64,000 nucleotides of DNA from Brenneria nigrifluens DSM 30175 = ATCC 13028 (GCF_005484965.1 NZ_CP034036.1:1550001-1614000), one strand, 5' to 3'; shown: positions 35,642-44,062, counted from the stretch's first letter. Made by a program: numbers and translations. The notes: generated by a model from the sequence alone, not told the origin.

Positions 35642-36057
35642 TATTTATTACCCTTTATTATTGCGTTATTGACTCGTGCATTCGCGCTGTCAGAGTAACC
35701 AAATATTTATAAGTAAATTAGTCGTTTTTGTAGTATGTAATTCCATGTGGGTATAAATATAGGCGAATAAATAATCAGCGATCGTTGCCGGCGGCGCTTG
35801 TCGGGGCGGCGATCGCCATAGCGATTATATGAATGAGCTTTTCCACTATTTGCATTTTACCCCTTGGGGAAAATGGGGATTAATACCTGAGAGCCTCAGC
35901 GCAAACGCCTATCGGCGCTGCGATGGCCGGAAAACTATGACCGTGCGTTCCGTTGCCGGTCTGATTCGCAGAGGGATTCATATGTCTTGTTACCGTTGTT
36001 GCAGCGACTCCGACAGATATTCAGGCGATTTTTACGGCGTAATTACGGGAGTCCGCT
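35642..36057. other. Intergenic region with an extended imperfect hairpin
   Basis: 416 bp between the divergent binding-protein and oxygenase genes. The first 130 bp are AT-rich promoter-like DNA for the minus-strand gene. Bases ~35768-35828 can fold into a long imperfect hairpin (AATCAGCGATCG... / ...CGATCGCCATAGCGATT). An open frame at 35829-36104 shows no protein-like features and overlaps the oxygenase start, so it is not called. Confidence 0.5.
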
Positions 36058-37089
36058 ATGAGCACCATCACATCCTTACCGATACTCGACCTATCGCAGC
36101 TTGACGGCAACGCCGAACATCGGGCCGCTTTTCTGGCAAAACTGAACCGCGCCGCCCGGGACGTCGGTTTTTTCTATCTGGCCCATCATGGCGTCAGCGA
36201 CGCGCTGCAACAGCGGGTACAGCAGCTGGCGCGGGAATTTTTCTCCCTGCCGGACGAAGAGAAACAGCGCGTGGCCATGATTCACTCCCCCCATTTTCGC
36301 GGCTATAACCGCGCCGGTTCGGAGTTGACGCGCAACCAGCCGGACTGGCGCGAGCAATTTGATATCGGCGCGGAACGTCCCGCGCTGTCGCTGCTGGGGG
36401 ACGACCCCGCCTGGCGGCGGCTGCAAGGCCCCAATCTGTGGCCCGCGGCGCTTCCCGAACTGAAAACCACGCTGCTGCAGTGGCAACAGGAGATGACGCG
36501 CATGTCGTTGCGCCTGCTGCGGGCGTTCGCCGAAGCGCTGGAGTTGCCGGTCACCGCGTTTGATGCGCTATATGGTGAAAAACCCAATGAGCATATCAAG
36601 CTGATCCGCTATCCCGCTCAGCCGAATGACGGCGGCCGGCAAGGCGTCGGTTCCCATAAGGATTCCGGTTTTCTGAGCTTTTTATTGCAAGATAACCAGC
36701 AGGGGCTTCAGGTGGAAATAGAGTCCGGACGCTGGATCGACGCGCTGCCGCTGGCCGGCTCTTTTGTCGTCAATATCGGCGAACTGCTGGAACTGGCGAG
36801 TAACGGCTATCTGCGGGCGACGGTGCATCGGGTGGTTTCGCCGCCGCCGGGCCGGGAACGCCTCTCCATCGCCTTTTTCCTCGGCGCCCAATTGGATGCC
36901 GTGGTGCCGGTCTACCGCTTAGCCGACCACCTCGCCGCCAAGGCGCTGGGGCCGGCCAGCGATCCGCATAATCCCCTGTTGCGCGACGTAGGCTGGAATT
37001 ACCTCAAGGGGCGGTTGCGTTCCCATCCTGATGTCGCCGCGCGTTATTACGCGGACGTTTTAGCCGCCAAAGAAACCATAACAACCTAA
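36058..37089 (+). CDS. Isopenicillin N synthase-like 2-oxoglutarate/Fe(II) oxygenase
   Basis: 343-residue non-haem iron oxygenase of the DIOX/IPNS family. The facial triad is visible as His200 and Asp202 in GSHKDSGF and His257 in ATVHRVV; Arg268-x-Ser270 (RERLS) is the 2-oxoglutarate-binding pair. The N-terminal DIOX_N domain (LPILDLSQL to about residue 110) is complete. It is followed 20 bp later by the decayed remains of a MetNIQ-type ABC transporter, a usual partner of this family, suggesting that it once acted on an imported compound. The substrate is unknown. Confidence 0.9.
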   Translation: MSTITSLPILDLSQLDGNAEHRAAFLAKLNRAARDVGFFYLAHHGVSDALQQRVQQLAREFFSLPDEEKQRVAMIHSPHFRGYNRAGSELTRNQPDWREQFDIGAERPALSLLGDDPAWRRLQGPNLWPAALPELKTTLLQWQQEMTRMSLRLLRAFAEALELPVTAFDALYGEKPNEHIKLIRYPAQPNDGGRQGVGSHKDSGFLSFLLQDNQQGLQVEIESGRWIDALPLAGSFVVNIGELLELASNGYLRATVHRVVSPPPGRERLSIAFFLGAQLDAVVPVYRLADHLAAKALGPASDPHNPLLRDVGWNYLKGRLRSHPDVAARYYADVLAAKETITT

Positions 37090-37108
37090 AGAAAGAAGGA
37101 AGCTCAGC

Positions 37109-37275
37109 ATGAAAAAGCGCGTCATTTTCTCTTTGACAGGGATGGCGTTTTGTCCGCAGGCGCAGGTCTGGCGTTGACGGCGCAGGCCGCCGACGCCGCC
37201 CGTATTACCTGCTGTGCGACGAAGCCACCAGCGCGCTCGACCCGGAAACCACCGAGTCGGTGCTGGCGCTGCTGC
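37109..37275 (+). pseudogene. Deletion scar joining remnants of an ABC binding protein and an ABC ATPase
   Basis: An ATG with a good ribosome binding site opens a signal-peptide start (MKKRVIFSLTG) that shifts frame into LSAGAGLALTAQAADAA, the rest of a secretion signal. This runs straight into YLLCDEATSALDPETTESVL in another frame, the Walker B region of a MetN-like methionine/organosulfur ABC ATPase, and then stops matching. The best reading is one large deletion that fused the 5' end of a binding-protein gene to an internal piece of the ATPase gene and removed the permease. Confidence 0.75.
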
Positions 37276-37305
37276 CGGATTATGACGCCCATCCGCGGAT
37301 TTACC

Positions 37306-37905
37306 TCAGATACAGCCCCCCTGGCGACCTGCGGTCTGATTTCGCACGTTGGCGGCTATCTGCGCCGCCAGCCGGGCGATCACCCGTTGCTGTGCCAGCA
37401 CGGTGTCCGCAGCGTCGCCGGCGGTATTTTCCGTCAGTTGGCTGCCGCATACCAATCGGGGGCGGTCGGCAAATCCTAGGCTCCAGTCCGCGGCAAACTT
37501 CACGTATTGGTTGGGCCAGACGTCGAAACGACGCACTTGGAGGTGAATTTTCACCACCGGTTTCCCTTCCTGACGCGCCAGGCCGGAAACATCCTGCGCG
37601 CCCAGGCGCTGAACCAGTTCGCTGGAGAGCGCGGTGCGGATCTCGTCGCTTAGCGGGCTTAGCCAGCGCGCGTCGTCGAGTACCACCAGCCCGCTGTCGC
37701 CCTGGCGCACCACCAACTGGGGCTGGTCAATCTGCACCGGAACGCCCACCGGCAGTAGCGCGATGGCGAATGGGGCGGGCGCAGAGGCTGCGGCCGTGTC
37801 GGTCTGTGACGGCAGCAGCGTGTAGTAATGCGGCGCGGTGGAAACGACGCACCCCGCCAGCAGCAATACGCCGGCCGGCAGGGACAAGCGGACGGAAGAG
37901 ATCAT
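37306..37905 (-). CDS. pqiC: ABC-type transport auxiliary lipoprotein (PqiC family)
   Basis: 199-residue outer-membrane lipoprotein of the PqiC/YmbA family (DUF330), with lipobox LLAGC (Cys 19) and the family's PHYYTLLP start after the lipid anchor. In E. coli PqiC forms a ring at the outer membrane that docks with the MCE protein PqiB for lipid trafficking. The start overlaps the pqiB stop by four bases (ATGA). Last gene of the pqi-like operon. Confidence 0.9.
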   Translation of the reverse strand: MISSVRLSLPAGVLLLAGCVVSTAPHYYTLLPSQTDTAAASAPAPFAIALLPVGVPVQIDQPQLVVRQGDSGLVVLDDARWLSPLSDEIRTALSSELVQRLGAQDVSGLARQEGKPVVKIHLQVRRFDVWPNQYVKFAADWSLGFADRPRLVCGSQLTENTAGDAADTVLAQQRVIARLAAQIAANVRNQTAGRQGGCI

Positions 37906-39557
37906 TTTTTCGTTCCTTGGGGAGAGAAGGCGGCGCGCTCCGCCGCCGCCGGGGTTGCCGGACGGCCGCGCAGCAGCGCTTCCGGATGGCGTTCGAGCAG
38001 GTCGGAGAACACCCGCAGCGAGCGCATGGCGCGCCGCATTTCCTGCAATGTCTGCTCCAGGTTGAGCATCATGGGCGCATCCTCCGCCAGCAGATCCTGC
38101 GTGGCGGCAAGCAGCTGACCGGTCTGGCGCAGCGCGCGGTTCGCTTCCGGCAGGGTCTGGCTGTTGAGCAGCCGCAGGGTTTTATCAAAATCGGCGAGGG
38201 CGTTATCCAGATTATGCCCGATGGATTCCAGCGGCATTTTGTCGACCTTGCTGACGATACTGGCAAGCTGTTCCTGCAACTGTTCGAATCCGCTGTTGAC
38301 CGTCGGGATCATCAGCGGCCAGGCGTTGACCTCAAAGGGAACCTTTGCCGCCTGCGGGACAAAATCAAGCGAGACATAGAGCTGCCCGGTCAGCAGATTA
38401 CCGGCGCGGGCCTGGGCGCGCAGACCGTGCGCCACCATATCGCGTACGAATAGCGCCGTCTGTCTCCGGGTATCTTTTTCCGCCTTGGGCAATTTTTCCA
38501 GCACTGCTCCCAGCCGGTTGGGATAAACTTCGATGCCTACCAGGGTAGGGAAGCGATAGCCGGACTGGCTATAGTCCAGGGAGATGGAGGCCACCCGGCC
38601 GACCTTGATGCTGGAGAATTCGACGGGAGCGCCGATGGCCAAACCGCGCAGCGATTGTTCAAAGCGTAATTTAAATACAATCGGTTCCCCGTCCGGCGCG
38701 GCCATGGCGGATTCGGGGTCTTTCGCCAGCGTGAACGTCGCCTGATCGGCGGCGGGAGGGCTATTTTGCCCGTAATCGGCAGAGGCGAAAGCGATGCCGC
38801 CGGCGATGATGGAGGTCATGGTCTGCGTTTTTAGCCGGAAGCCGTCTGCCCCGAGCGAGACGTCAATGCCGCTGGCGTTCCAGAAATGGGTATCCTGGGT
38901 GACGAAACGGTCATAGGGGGCGTCGACAAAAATGTGTAGATTGACGCTGCGGCCGTCATCCGCGAGCTGATAAGAGACGATGCGTCCGACCTGAACGCGG
39001 CGGTAGTAGACCGGGGAGCCGATATCCAGCGAACCCAAATCATCCGTCAGTACCTTGAAGCGACGGCCTGGCATACCGTTAATTATCGCCGGCGGGTTTT
39101 CCAGTCCGACGAATTCCCTGGCGGACTGAACCGCGGTGCCTTTGTCCACGCCGATGTAGGCCCCGGAAAGCAGGGTATCGATACCGCTTACGCCGCCGGC
39201 GCCGACGCGCGGGCGAACCACCCAGAAACGGGTATCGGAGCGGGCGAGGTCTTTGGCATTGTTGTTCAACGACACGGTGGCGACGACGCGTGAACTGTTG
39301 TCGCTCAGCGCGATCGACTCGACGATGCCGACCGTGACGTCTTTGTATTTAACCGCGGTTTTGCCCGCTTCAAGTCCGGATGCGGTCTGAAAGGTGATGG
39401 TGATTTCAGGCCCCTGGGACATCCACGCGTGGATAAGCATGGCTATGCCGAGCAGCGCGGCGACGGCCGGCATCAGCCAGATAAGCGATCCTCGCCAGCG
39501 GCGGCGGATAATGATCGGTTCCTCGGGCGTCAGCGCTTGTTCATTTTTGGTCGGCAT
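37902..39557 (-). CDS. pqiB: MCE-domain intermembrane transport protein PqiB
   Basis: 551-residue protein with one N-terminal transmembrane helix (about residues 28-48) and three consecutive MCE domains (about 50-145, 160-260 and 275-390), followed by a long helical C-terminal region (about 420-520). This is the E. coli PqiB architecture, which forms a syringe-like tube spanning the periplasm. The ATG at 39557 is chosen; it overlaps the preceding pqiA half by 17 bp. Confidence 0.93.
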   Translation of the reverse strand: MPTKNEQALTPEEPIIIRRRWRGSLIWLMPAVAALLGIAMLIHAWMSQGPEITITFQTASGLEAGKTAVKYKDVTVGIVESIALSDNSSRVVATVSLNNNAKDLARSDTRFWVVRPRVGAGGVSGIDTLLSGAYIGVDKGTAVQSAREFVGLENPPAIINGMPGRRFKVLTDDLGSLDIGSPVYYRRVQVGRIVSYQLADDGRSVNLHIFVDAPYDRFVTQDTHFWNASGIDVSLGADGFRLKTQTMTSIIAGGIAFASADYGQNSPPAADQATFTLAKDPESAMAAPDGEPIVFKLRFEQSLRGLAIGAPVEFSSIKVGRVASISLDYSQSGYRFPTLVGIEVYPNRLGAVLEKLPKAEKDTRRQTALFVRDMVAHGLRAQARAGNLLTGQLYVSLDFVPQAAKVPFEVNAWPLMIPTVNSGFEQLQEQLASIVSKVDKMPLESIGHNLDNALADFDKTLRLLNSQTLPEANRALRQTGQLLAATQDLLAEDAPMMLNLEQTLQEMRRAMRSLRVFSDLLERHPEALLRGRPATPAAAERAAFSPQGTKK

Positions 39558-40176
39558 CGTTCTCACCATCCCAGATTAGTCGCGGGTCGTAACTCATGGC
39601 GGACAGCATGGTGAAAATCACCACCAGTCCGAAAAACAGGATGCCGCTGCGCGGCTCCACTTCACTTAAGGCGTTAAATTTGACCAGCGCGGAGACGATG
39701 GCCACCACCACCACGTCGAGCATCGACCAGTAGCCGATCACTTCCGTCAGGCGGTAGAGCGCGGCGCGCTCGCGCATGGCCCAGCGGCTGTGATAGGCCG
39801 AGGTGAGCAATAGCAGCCCGAGCGCCAAAAACTTGGTGCCGGGAACGACGACGCTGGCGACAAAGATAAGCAGCGCGATGCCGTAGGAACCCGACTGCCA
39901 GAAGTCGATGATGCCGCCGGTGATGGTGCTGTCGCCGCCTCTGCCGAGCAGCGTGCTGTACATCACCGGCAGCACGTTGGCGGGAATGTAGAGGATTATC
40001 GCCGTGAGCAGCAGGGCCAGAGACAGCCGATGGCCGGCGGCGCGCCGATAGCGCAGGGGAGAGAGGCAGCGCGGGCAGAGGGATGGCTGCAATCCGGCGT
40101 GCGTATCCCGGCACGCCAGCCCGCAGGTGTGACAGCCGATTATGCCCATTTGCCTCGCGCGGGAAAGTTGGCTCAT
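39541..40176 (-). CDS. Paraquat-inducible protein A, second half-size protein
   Basis: 211-residue membrane protein equal to one of the two PqiA domains of E. coli. A zinc-ribbon-like CHTCGLAC...CPRCLSPL lies at the N terminus, followed by four hydrophobic segments, with the characteristic GRGGDSTITGGIIDFWQSGSY loop. The ATG at 40176 overlaps the preceding half by four bases; the frame open upstream to 40812 is that gene out of frame. E. coli PqiA is a single 417-residue protein, so here it is encoded by two genes. Confidence 0.88.
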   Translation of the reverse strand: MSQLSRARQMGIIGCHTCGLACRDTHAGLQPSLCPRCLSPLRYRRAAGHRLSLALLLTAIILYIPANVLPVMYSTLLGRGGDSTITGGIIDFWQSGSYGIALLIFVASVVVPGTKFLALGLLLLTSAYHSRWAMRERAALYRLTEVIGYWSMLDVVVVAIVSALVKFNALSEVEPRSGILFFGLVVIFTMLSAMSYDPRLIWDGENDADQK

Positions 40177-40799
40177 GCTATGGCTCCGGCGCGCCGCCGC
40201 CGGGATGCCAGTTCCCACAGCGCGTGCGTATCCTGATGGCAGATGATGGCGATCAGAAACATCAGCGCCGCCATAGCCCAACTGCCGGCGCCGGAGGCAA
40301 CCTGCAAAAAACCGTCGAGTTTGACCGCGGCGACCATCAGCCCCAGCATCCCCACTTCTATCATGCTCCACGGCCGCAGCCAGCGGAGCATCTTCATGGC
40401 GGGAATAAAACCGGGCGCCGTCCGGTCGCGACGCGCAAAGACCAGTATCCATCCGAGGAGGGCAATTTGCAGACATGGCGCCAGCATCAACAGCAGAAAG
40501 GCGCAGACGGCCAGCGGCAAGGTGGCGCCGTGAGACAGGGCGGCGACGCACTGCCAGAGCGTGACCTCGTTGCGCAGACCGTACAGGCTGACCTGCAATA
40601 TCGGGCATACGTTGGCGATAATGAAGGCGATTCCCGCGGTTATCGTCAGCGCCAGCCAGCGTTCGAACGCCGCCGGGCCGGCGCGGTACAGCGTAAAACC
40701 GCAGCGACGGCAGCGGGCTTCGGCGCCCGCGGCTAGTATCCGGCGGTGGTATACGCTGTCGCAGTGTCGGCAGATCACCAGGTCGGGAAAGGTTTTCAT
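40173..40799 (-). CDS. Paraquat-inducible protein A, first half-size protein
   Basis: 208-residue membrane protein, the other PqiA domain. It has CRHCDSVY...CRRCGF metal-ribbon cysteines at the N terminus and four hydrophobic segments (about 48-70, 95-120, 140-155, 168-188). The stop overlaps the second half as ATGA, so the two halves are likely made in equal amounts and assemble together. Only 15 bp separate it from the DUF3313 lipoprotein gene upstream. Confidence 0.88.
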   Translation of the reverse strand: MKTFPDLVICRHCDSVYHRRILAAGAEARCRRCGFTLYRAGPAAFERWLALTITAGIAFIIANVCPILQVSLYGLRNEVTLWQCVAALSHGATLPLAVCAFLLLMLAPCLQIALLGWILVFARRDRTAPGFIPAMKMLRWLRPWSMIEVGMLGLMVAAVKLDGFLQVASGAGSWAMAALMFLIAIICHQDTHALWELASRRRRAGAIA

Positions 40800-40814
40800 C
40801 GCGCCCGGCCATGT

Positions 40815-41477
40815 CTACTTGAGCATATCGAGCAGCTCTTCCGCGCCTTTATCAATCCCTACCTCGGCGGCGCTTAACGAACCAATGGTGGCGCCGACGT
40901 TAAGCGCGTTCGGATATTGCTTGGCGACGTAGGCGTTGAGCAGGCGATTGGTCTGCGCGTCGTAAATTTCCACCGCATAACTCACCGAACCGCCCAGCAT
41001 GCCTTGCTTGCCGCGAATGGACTGCACGATATTATAGGGACCGCCCGCCAAATCGAACTTGGTGACGGTGCCCGCCACCTGCGTGGTGGTTTCCGCGCCG
41101 GTCAGAGTCAGCTTGATGCGCAGGGTATGCGGCGCCGCGGTATTGACCTGTTGGAAACGGGTTTTCAGGGTGTTGATAAAGGTGTTCTGCATATACAGGG
41201 CCAGCGCCTGACGATCTTCCTGCTCTATGTCGTCAAACTGGTTATCGGCGCCCTGGTAGATGACCACGGGCTCGATAATGACGTTTGCGTATTGCTTCCA
41301 GTCCACCGGCGTAGCATAACGGTACGGAATGCGGTCAGATTCGTCGCCGCTGTTCGGGCGTAGCTGCGGTGAGGAGTCGATGCCCGAGTAAAGGGCGGGT
41401 TGCGTTCCGGCGCATCCGGCTAAAGCGATGCCCAGGGTCAGAATTGCCGATCGAAATGCTTTGGTGGAAAGGTTCAT
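40815..41477 (-). CDS. DUF3313-family lipoprotein
   Basis: 220-residue lipoprotein with lipobox ALAGC (Cys 22) and a single globular DUF3313-type domain (YSGIDSSPQLRP to the C terminus). The ATG at 41477 has an AGGAT ribosome binding site; upstream in-frame starts at 41486 and 41495 are less likely. It is the first gene of an operon with the split pqiA, pqiB and pqiC, and is divergent from a TetR regulator. The function of the family is unknown; location suggests a role in envelope lipid transport or its outer-membrane docking. Confidence 0.85.
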   Translation of the reverse strand: MNLSTKAFRSAILTLGIALAGCAGTQPALYSGIDSSPQLRPNSGDESDRIPYRYATPVDWKQYANVIIEPVVIYQGADNQFDDIEQEDRQALALYMQNTFINTLKTRFQQVNTAAPHTLRIKLTLTGAETTTQVAGTVTKFDLAGGPYNIVQSIRGKQGMLGGSVSYAVEIYDAQTNRLLNAYVAKQYPNALNVGATIGSLSAAEVGIDKGAEELLDMLK

Positions 41478-41624
41478 TTGAAACATCCTATTCAAAATGT
41501 GGCGTAGGTATCTGTCAAAACCTGCCTGTTGTCACAAAGGCGACCAGTGAGCGGCAGAGGCTTCCGCAGTCCGCCTTTACAAGGTCTGAACCGGGGGGTA
41601 AAGTAATGTTTGATAACAAAACAA

Positions 41625-41698
41625 AACTGTACGGTTTAGTTTTCACTGATATCTTTTGTTTGTCAAGAAAATGTACAGGTTGGTTTACTTATAAATTA
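41625..41698 (+). promoter_or_regulatory. TetR-gene promoter/operator region, copy 1 of a duplicated segment
   Basis: About 74 bp, ~75% identical to 42689-42764. It contains the dyad AACTGTACGGTT (one mismatch from a perfect palindrome), then TTGTCA and, 18 bases later, TTTACT as possible -35 and -10 boxes. It lies directly before the TetR gene (ATG 41715) and opposite the lipoprotein-pqi operon, so self-control and control of that operon are likely. Confidence 0.65.
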
Positions 41699-41714
41699 CA
41701 CAACGGGAGTGACA

Positions 41715-42332
41715 ATGAAAGTACGGACGCAGGCTCGTCGCGAAGCTATCATTGAGGTCGCCGCCAAACTCTTCCAGGAGATGGGCTATGAACGCGCGTC
41801 AATGAATGAACTGGCAAAACGGCTTGGCGGCTCAAAAGCAACGTTGTATAGCTATTTTTCCTCCAAGGAGGAGCTTTTCGTTGCCGTTGTCCGCGCCGTT
41901 ACCACCGTGCATTTGTCTGATGCCGTTGCCGAGTTGGCGGCGCAGCCGGGCGAAAAGCTATCCCTTGAAACCTCGCTGATGCGTTTCGGCGAGCGTATGC
42001 TGTGCGTGTTAACTAACGACGGCAGCGCGATAGCGGTTTATCGTATGGTGGTGGCGGAAGCGGGGCGCTCGAACATCGGCATGTTGTTTTACCAGTCCGG
42101 GCCGACCGAGTGTATCGACGTGCTGACCATGCTGATGACGGAAGCGATGCAACGCGGCGAACTGCGTGCGGCGGATGCGCGCGTCAGAGCGTTGCAATAT
42201 CTGGCGCTGATTACCGCGGAGTCGGAAGTGCGTCTCTACCAGTGCGATCCTGATCCGCTGGATACTGAAGAAATTCACCAGATGGTCAAACGCGCGGTGG
42301 ATCTGTTTCTTGCCGGAGCGGCGGCCCATTAA
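41715..42332 (+). CDS. TetR/AcrR-family transcriptional regulator
   Basis: 205-residue TetR regulator with an N-terminal helix-turn-helix (about residues 10-56, core SMNELAKRLGGSKATLYSYF) and a C-terminal domain of the AefR-like type. The ATG at 41715 follows GGGAG; a GTG at 41709 is the alternative. It is divergent from the DUF3313-pqi operon and preceded by a palindromic operator that recurs at 42.69 kb, so the regulator probably controls at least these two promoters. Confidence 0.9.
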   Translation: MKVRTQARREAIIEVAAKLFQEMGYERASMNELAKRLGGSKATLYSYFSSKEELFVAVVRAVTTVHLSDAVAELAAQPGEKLSLETSLMRFGERMLCVLTNDGSAIAVYRMVVAEAGRSNIGMLFYQSGPTECIDVLTMLMTEAMQRGELRAADARVRALQYLALITAESEVRLYQCDPDPLDTEEIHQMVKRAVDLFLAGAAAH

Positions 42333-42365
42333 CGCCTTGCCGCATCAGGCATCATCTCCTGCTGA

Positions 42366-42566
42366 TTAGCGGCGGCGATAGTCGCCGTCATAACGCCGAT
42401 CGTATTGGCGATCGCCAATACGATCGGCGTTACGGTCGCGATCATCGCGGTAACCGTCGTTATAGTGCGGTCGGTGATGATGGTTGCGGTCGTGTCCCCC
42501 GATGGAAATACATCCGCTTAATAAAAACACAGCGGCGAGGCACCCTGGCAGTAATCGTTTTTTCAT
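42366..42566 (-). CDS. Small His/Asp/Arg-rich lipoprotein
   Basis: 66-residue putative lipoprotein with lipobox LLSGC (Cys 19). The mature part is of low complexity, dominated by His, Asp, Arg and Tyr (HHHRPHYNDGYRDDRD..., ending YDGDYRRR). The coding sequence contains a perfect 42-bp palindrome. Such proteins recur in enterobacteria without a known function; metal binding through the HHH/HDR clusters is only a guess. It converges on the TetR gene. Confidence 0.72.
   Translation of the reverse strand: MKKRLLPGCLAAVFLLSGCISIGGHDRNHHHRPHYNDGYRDDRDRNADRIGDRQYDRRYDGDYRRR
42391..42432. repeat. Perfect 42-bp palindrome inside a coding sequence
   Basis: TAACGCCGATCGTATTGGCGA is followed at once by its exact reverse complement, with no loop. 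The centre is GGCGATCGCC. The arms encode the Asp-Arg-rich stretch RNADRIGDRQYDR of the small lipoprotein. Confidence 0.95.
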
Positions 42567-42688
42567 AGCATCCTTCCCGTTTCCAATGGTCTCTGGGGAG
42601 CGTCACCAGGAACCTGCGCAAGAGATTTTCCATACCGGCCGCATGCATTGTTCCCGCTGGGCGGCGGCACGCCGAATTTCCATAAATG

Positions 42689-42764
42689 AACCGTACGGTT
42701 TAGTTTTATATGAATGTTATATATCTGTCAAGAAAATGTGTGAGTTGGTTTATTTATCGAATTA
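42689..42764 (+). promoter_or_regulatory. Promoter/operator region, copy 2 of a duplicated segment
   Basis: Second copy of the segment at 41625-41698. It holds the perfect 12-bp palindrome AACCGTACGGTT (42689-42700), the shared TGTCAAGAAAATGT block, and CTGTCA-N18-TTTATT in place of the -35/-10 boxes. It is followed by an ATG with only two more codons before a stop, then by the sugar-acid dehydratase gene (ATG 42881), which it may drive. The rest of the 314-bp gap (42567-42880) holds no recognisable gene. Confidence 0.65.
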
Positions 42765-42880
42765 GGGAAAAATGAGAATGTGAACCAACGTTCGCCGGAG
42801 AGCGATTATTGCGCTTGCCGGGCCGCTGTTAATCTGTATGCATTATTTGCCACGGCATATGACGAGGAAAACCATTACCC

Positions 42881-44062
42881 ATGAAAATTACTGATGTACG
42901 GGCCATTCTGGTCAATCGGTATCTGTTTGTTGAAATCACCACGGACGAAGGGCTTAAGGGGATTGGCGAATCCGGCGCCTGGGGGTTTCTCGATGCCTCG
43001 AAGGGGGCGGTCGACGCGCTGCGTACCTATCTTATCGGACAGGATCCGCTGCGCATAGAGCATCACTGGCAGTATATGTACCGCTGCTGGCATTTTCGCG
43101 GCGCGGCGATTATGGGCGCCATCAGCGCCATTGATATCGCCCTGTGGGATATCGCCGGCAAATACTATGCCGCACCGGTATACAATCTGCTGGGGGGGCG
43201 CTGTCGGGACAAGGCGCGGGTCTACGCCCATGCCGGCGGCAAAACCACCGGGGAAACCATTGAAAATCTGAAGAAGGCCAAGGCCCAGGGATTCACCGCC
43301 ATTGGTCATCTGTCGCCGTTTCTCGATGAATCGCGCGATACCCCGTATTTCATTACCCACGCCAGGGAAATGGCGGAAGCGATTGAGCGCATCGGCGCCT
43401 ATCGCGACGCGGTGGGTAATGAGGTGGATTTGTGCATTGAAGTGCACCGGCGGTTGAAACCGGCGGACGCGGTGGTGTTTTCCCGCGGCATTGAGCCATT
43501 TTATCCCTACTTTATTGAAGACCCTATCGGCGCCGATAATTTTGACTCGATGGCCGAGGTGGCGGATAAAATCAACATTCCCATCGCTACCGGCGAGCGG
43601 CTGAACAATCCGCAGGAGTTCGCCATGCTGATCAAGCGCAATGCGGTTTCCTATGTGCGTCCGGACGTCTGCATGTGCGGCGGCATTACCGGGGCGAAGA
43701 AGATCGCCGCGCTGGCGGAAGCGCACGACCTGATGGTGGTGCCGCATAATCCGCTCAGCCCGGTGTCCACCGCCGCCTGTTTGCAGATAGCCGTCAGCAT
43801 TCCCAATTTCGCCCTGCTGGAATATCCCGGAGACGACCAGCCGGCGCTGTCGGAAAAATTCGGCGCCACCGGGGTAGAGAACGGCGTGCTGAAAAAAGAC
43901 ATGGTGAAAAACACCTTCCAATGTACCGACGGATTTATGGAAATTCCGACGGCGGCGGGTATCGGTATCGAACTGGCCGATAATCTGGAGGAGCGTTTCC
44001 CCTATCGCCGCCGCGGTCTCAAAACGCGACTGCACGTTGACGGTTCAGTGGTGGATCAATAA
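42881..44062 (+). CDS. Enolase-superfamily sugar-acid dehydratase (mandelate racemase/galactonate dehydratase-like)
   Basis: 393-residue enzyme with an N-terminal capping domain and a TIM barrel. Metal ligands are visible on successive strands: Glu in CIEVHRR, Glu in FIEDPIG and Glu in ATGERL; a His in the CIEVHRR segment and another in VVPHNPLSP are the usual acid/base residues of the acid-sugar dehydratase subgroup. It would remove water from a sugar acid to give a 2-keto-3-deoxy acid. No partner kinase or aldolase is adjacent, and the exact substrate is not evident. Confidence 0.82.
   Translation: MKITDVRAILVNRYLFVEITTDEGLKGIGESGAWGFLDASKGAVDALRTYLIGQDPLRIEHHWQYMYRCWHFRGAAIMGAISAIDIALWDIAGKYYAAPVYNLLGGRCRDKARVYAHAGGKTTGETIENLKKAKAQGFTAIGHLSPFLDESRDTPYFITHAREMAEAIERIGAYRDAVGNEVDLCIEVHRRLKPADAVVFSRGIEPFYPYFIEDPIGADNFDSMAEVADKINIPIATGERLNNPQEFAMLIKRNAVSYVRPDVCMCGGITGAKKIAALAEAHDLMVVPHNPLSPVSTAACLQIAVSIPNFALLEYPGDDQPALSEKFGATGVENGVLKKDMVKNTFQCTDGFMEIPTAAGIGIELADNLEERFPYRRRGLKTRLHVDGSVVDQ

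Noticed and set aside
35840..35930. Possible riboswitch upstream of the oxygenase (CTGAGAGCCTC-like string)
   Set aside because: Only a short resemblance to part of the TPP aptamer; the other conserved parts of that aptamer are absent.
35829..36104. 91-codon plus-strand frame before the 2-oxoglutarate oxygenase
   Set aside because: Overlaps the oxygenase start in another frame, has no ribosome binding site and unlikely composition.
42875..44035. 386-codon minus-strand frame over the sugar-acid dehydratase gene
   Set aside because: Exact antisense of an enolase-superfamily gene with visible metal ligands; no protein features of its own.
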